NCBI GenBank assembly: GCA_949286445.1
Contig: CASECL010000276.1
Coordinates: forward strand, 1-6,413
DNA length: 6,413 bases
From: an uncultured bacterium
GTDB taxonomy: Bacteria > Verrucomicrobiota > Lentisphaeria > Victivallales > Victivallaceae
Direction of reading: 5' to 3'
The notes under the pieces were generated by a model. It was not told the origin of the DNA, did no database searches, and saw nothing but the letters and a program-made list of their open reading frames with translations. Position numbers and translations under genes: made by a program. Positions 3,602 to 6,413 of this stretch are shown here, piece by piece (positions within the stretch are counted from its first letter, which is position 1; every line of letters starts with the position of its first letter).

Positions 3602-6413
3602 ATGAAAAAGAAAATATTAAAATATGTTGCTGTTGCATTTGCCGCGGCAGTTTTATTTGCCGCCGGCATGGCACTATATTGGCGTTATGCCGCGCCCACC
3701 CGGGTGGCGCTGGTGAATTACCCGGAGTACATTCTTGCCCCCATGCTGGATGATAAGATCAATCCGGCAATCAAAGTTGAAGTCCTTAAATGGACTGAAT
3801 CCAGCGGCGGAGAGCTGAAGAATTTTGACTGTGTGATTTTTTTCGGCATGGGACTGCATTTTACTGAACAGCAGCAGAAACTGCTGGACAGCTTGACTAT
3901 CCCGGTTTACACCACCAGTTCCACCCGGCGGGAAACCGCATTGGCCGTCATGACTGAAGCCCAGCGTGAACGGATGAGCGAATATTTCCGGCAGGGCGGA
4001 AAAGATAATTTCCGCCGGATGCTGGACTTTGTGCGTTATGAACTCGACGGAAAACGCATCAATGCACCGGTGCCGGAACCTCCGGAAGAGGTTGAACGTT
4101 ACACCTATTTTCATATTGACGGCAAATCACGTTTTAAGACCTTTGACGAATATATTTCCTGGTATAAGTCTTCCGGCCGTTACCGGGAGAACGCGGCCAA
4201 CATTCTGATTTTATCCGGCAATGGCGGCGGGGCTCTGGACGGACTGATCCGTGCGCTGGAAGAAAAAAATCTTAACGTGATTGCCGCCAGCGGCATGTGG
4301 TCAGCCGGCAAAGATATAGATAAAATCAAACCGGATTTAATTATTTATCAACCTCACGGCAGATTGGGTGAACAGGCGGTGGAATACTTGAAAAAATATA
4401 ATATTCCACTCTATTGCCCCATCAAGGTAAATCAGCCGTATGAAGAATATCTGAAAGACCAGCGCGGTATGACCGGAGGCATGTTAAGCCAGAGTATAAC
4501 CATGCCGGAACTGGATGGCGGTGCGGTGCCTTTTGTGCTCTCTGCCCTTTTCCGCAACGAAAGAGGTCTGCTGGAATTCCGCATGATCCCCGACCGTTTG
4601 GAACGCTTCGCCCAGCTGGTAAAAAAGACCACCGATCTGAAACGCAAACCCAATTCGGAAAAAAAGATCGCCATGATCTATTACGGCTCCATCGCCAGTG
4701 AAGCCGCCACTGCCGGTCTCGGGGTGAGCCAGTCGGTGCTCAATATTCTCAAACGCCTCAAAAATGAGGGGTACAACGTCGGTGAACTGCCGGAAAATAT
4801 TGAGGAATTCGACCGTGAACTCAAGGAAAATAACGCCATTTTCGGTAATTCATTCAACGGGAAAACTTCCGCTGATCCCGGGCATATTGTAAAAACTGTT
4901 ACCATCACTCCGGACGAATACGTTTCCTGGGTGAAAAAAAGTATGCCGGATGACCTTTATGCCACCGTAGTTGAGCGTTATGGCGATTTCCCCGGCCGGA
5001 ATTTCCGCAACCGGGACGGCAATATGGAAATCGGCTGTATCCGGTTCGGCAACGTTGTTTTAATGCCCCAGAGCCTGCCTGGGGAGGGGAGTGATCAGAA
5101 TAAACTGATTCATGGGGTGAAAATGTCGCCGCCCCATACTTATATAGCCACCTATCTTTATCTGCGGCACGGGTTCAATGCTGATGCGCTTATACACCTC
5201 GGCACCCACGGCAGTATGGAATTCACCCCCTGGAAACAGGTGGCGTTGTCCAGTTATGACTGGCCGGATGTGCTGATCGGCGAAATCCCCCACTACTATT
5301 TGTATATTATCAACAACATCGGTGAAGCACAGATTGCCAAACGCCGGAGTTACGCGGTCATGGTCAGCCACCTGACGCCGCCATTTATGAATTCGGAAGC
5401 CTACGGTCCGGTGGCCGCGCTGCTGGAAAAACTCCATCTGTTTGAAACCGCAGAAAACCCGATGCTCAAAGCCGAATACGGTAAATCAATCATTGAAGCC
5501 GTCAAAGCGGAAAAAATCGACCGGGATTTGAAGTTGTCCAAACAGCTTGAACAGGGTGTGCTAAATGATGAAGACATGCTTAAAATCCAGGAATATCTGC
5601 ATGAAATCAGCGATGCCAAAGTCAACCGCGGTATATATATAGTCGGGCGTCCGTACACTCCGGCCGAGGCGGCGGAAACTGCAGGACTTATGAGTGTAGA
5701 TGCCATTGCCAATGCCAGGTTCGAAAAAGATCTGGCGGAGAAAAAGGTTACCGCAGAGCAGCGGGACGACCGGAGTTTTTTCCGGCGCAACTACCTGCTG
5801 CCCGCCCGGGAACGGGCACGGGAAATTCTCAGTGATCCGGAAAAATTCCGTCAGCAGATTAAATCAGCTTCAACTCCGGCATCCCGGATGGGTAAAGAAA
5901 ATGGCATGCCCGCTTCAGAGATGCAGGAAATGCTTAAACGTGGTAAATTACCTGACGGCCGCCCGATTCCGCCGGAAATGGCCGCGGCTATGAAAAATAT
6001 CCGCCGGCCTCAAAAAACGGTTAAATCCAAGCCGTCGCCGGAAGAAATCGCGCTTGATGCCTATGATGATCTGCTTAACTCCACTCCGGCGGAACTTCAG
6101 GCATTGGTCAATGCCTTCAACGGAGGATACCTGTTCGCTACCTCCGGGGGAGACCCCATACTCAATCCGTCAACGGTGCCCACCGGAAAAAATCTTTACG
6201 GCATTGATCCGGAACGTACTCCCACCCGGGAGAGTTACGCGGTGGGTAAAAAATTGGCGGAGGAGTTGATCAAATCTCAGTTGAAAGCCAATGGCAAATA
6301 CCCTCAGAAAGTAGGTTTTTCACTCTGGGGCGGCGAATTTATCCGTACTCAGGGAGTGAATATAGCACAGATATTTTATCTGCTGGGCGTGGAGCCGGTG
6401 TGGGATTCCCGCA
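3602..6413 (+). CDS. hmuS: Membrane-anchored CobN/Mg-chelatase-H-like protein (HmuS-like), 3' end outside window
   Basis: The reading frame is open to the window edge: 937 residues are present, and the family is usually well over 1200, so the C-terminal third is missing. Residues 1-29 (MKKKILKY, then a helix at about 8-27) form a signal anchor, placing the rest in the periplasm. The body shows the CobN/ChlH/BchH fold signature: YGDFPGR (460-466), PPHTYIATYLYL (510-521), the metal/porphyrin-site motif HLGTHGSMEFTPWKQ (532-546, His532, His536 and Glu540), then DPILNPSTVPTGKN with DPERTPT (851-875), and WGGEFIRTQGVNIAQIFYLL (909-928) with GVEPVWD at the edge. CobN proper is a cytosolic cobalt inserter that needs ATPase partners. 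The anchor, the FTPxKQ variant and the ExbB/DUF2149 neighbours point instead to HmuS, linked to anaerobic metal removal from haem. An in-frame ATG at 3572 with GGTGA upstream would add ten residues and overlap the previous gene; neither start has a strong ribosome site. The true substrate (haem, cobalamin precursor or another tetrapyrrole) is not readable from sequence. Confidence 0.9.
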   Translation, partial: MKKKILKYVAVAFAAAVLFAAGMALYWRYAAPTRVALVNYPEYILAPMLDDKINPAIKVEVLKWTESSGGELKNFDCVIFFGMGLHFTEQQQKLLDSLTIPVYTTSSTRRETALAVMTEAQRERMSEYFRQGGKDNFRRMLDFVRYELDGKRINAPVPEPPEEVERYTYFHIDGKSRFKTFDEYISWYKSSGRYRENAANILILSGNGGGALDGLIRALEEKNLNVIAASGMWSAGKDIDKIKPDLIIYQPHGRLGEQAVEYLKKYNIPLYCPIKVNQPYEEYLKDQRGMTGGMLSQSITMPELDGGAVPFVLSALFRNERGLLEFRMIPDRLERFAQLVKKTTDLKRKPNSEKKIAMIYYGSIASEAATAGLGVSQSVLNILKRLKNEGYNVGELPENIEEFDRELKENNAIFGNSFNGKTSADPGHIVKTVTITPDEYVSWVKKSMPDDLYATVVERYGDFPGRNFRNRDGNMEIGCIRFGNVVLMPQSLPGEGSDQNKLIHGVKMSPPHTYIATYLYLRHGFNADALIHLGTHGSMEFTPWKQVALSSYDWPDVLIGEIPHYYLYIINNIGEAQIAKRRSYAVMVSHLTPPFMNSEAYGPVAALLEKLHLFETAENPMLKAEYGKSIIEAVKAEKIDRDLKLSKQLEQGVLNDEDMLKIQEYLHEISDAKVNRGIYIVGRPYTPAEAAETAGLMSVDAIANARFEKDLAEKKVTAEQRDDRSFFRRNYLLPARERAREILSDPEKFRQQIKSASTPASRMGKENGMPASEMQEMLKRGKLPDGRPIPPEMAAAMKNIRRPQKTVKSKPSPEEIALDAYDDLLNSTPAELQALVNAFNGGYLFATSGGDPILNPSTVPTGKNLYGIDPERTPTRESYAVGKKLAEELIKSQLKANGKYPQKVGFSLWGGEFIRTQGVNIAQIFYLLGVEPVWDSR

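Noticed and set aside
4432..5790. Several minus-strand ORFs opposite the CobN-like gene
   Set aside because: The + strand frame encodes continuous CobN-family motifs through this stretch, so these are antisense shadows.
3602..6413. Large subunit as true CobN of cobalamin synthesis or BchH/ChlH of chlorophyll synthesis
   Set aside because: It has an N-terminal membrane anchor and sits with ExbB-like and DUF2149 genes; no ATPase subunit or biosynthetic neighbours are visible in the window.
1..6413. CRISPR array, tRNA, rRNA, insertion sequence or attachment site
   Set aside because: No spaced direct repeats, cloverleaf, rRNA-like stretch, transposase or terminal inverted repeats were seen. The only repeat array is the unspaced heptamer.

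Overview
The window looks like a chromosomal segment from a Lentisphaerota-type bacterium (PVC superphylum, Victivallis/Lentisphaera-like). The main clue is a type II-secretion-style pseudopilin with an FTLIELLVV N-terminus and a C-terminal H-X9-DG motif, a protein class greatly expanded in Lentisphaerota and Planctomycetota. Most genes have strong AGGAG/GGAGA ribosome sites and near-balanced base composition. The taxonomic call is an inference from one protein class.

Layout. Bases 1-49 are seven perfect copies of a GTTGGCG heptamer at the left edge. A strong hairpin follows (60-93), probably the end of a transcription unit lying to the left. Bases 95-280 are AT-rich and hold possible promoter elements and an 8-codon mini-ORF with a good ribosome site. 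A weakly supported small ORF of unknown function spans 280-537. A leader of about 170 bases with a stem-loop (647-673) precedes the pseudopilin gene.

From 705 to the right edge all genes lie on the + strand and are tightly packed: pseudopilin (705-1487), small exported protein of unknown function (1532-1942), seven-TM membrane protein (1962-2690), ExbB/TolQ/MotA-type channel (2665-3252), ExbD-like DUF2149 protein (3253-3594), and a very large membrane-anchored CobN/magnesium-chelatase-H-like protein (about 3602 to beyond 6413, cut by the window end). Gaps are 44, 19, -26, 0 and 7 bases, so this reads as one operon.

The last four genes match, in content, the HmuTUVS module of Bacteroidota haem operons and similar CobN/ExbB/DUF2149/membrane-protein clusters in methanogenic archaea. 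HmuS-type proteins are the extracytoplasmic CobN-like branch linked to removing metal from haem, not to B12 synthesis. The working model is an inner-membrane, proton-motive-force-driven motor (ExbB-like plus DUF2149) with a polytopic partner, powering or gating a periplasmic chelatase-like enzyme that handles tetrapyrrole or metal. The local twist is that no TonB-dependent receptor or HmuY is visible. A pseudopilin and an unrecognised small exported protein occupy the 5' end of the operon instead.
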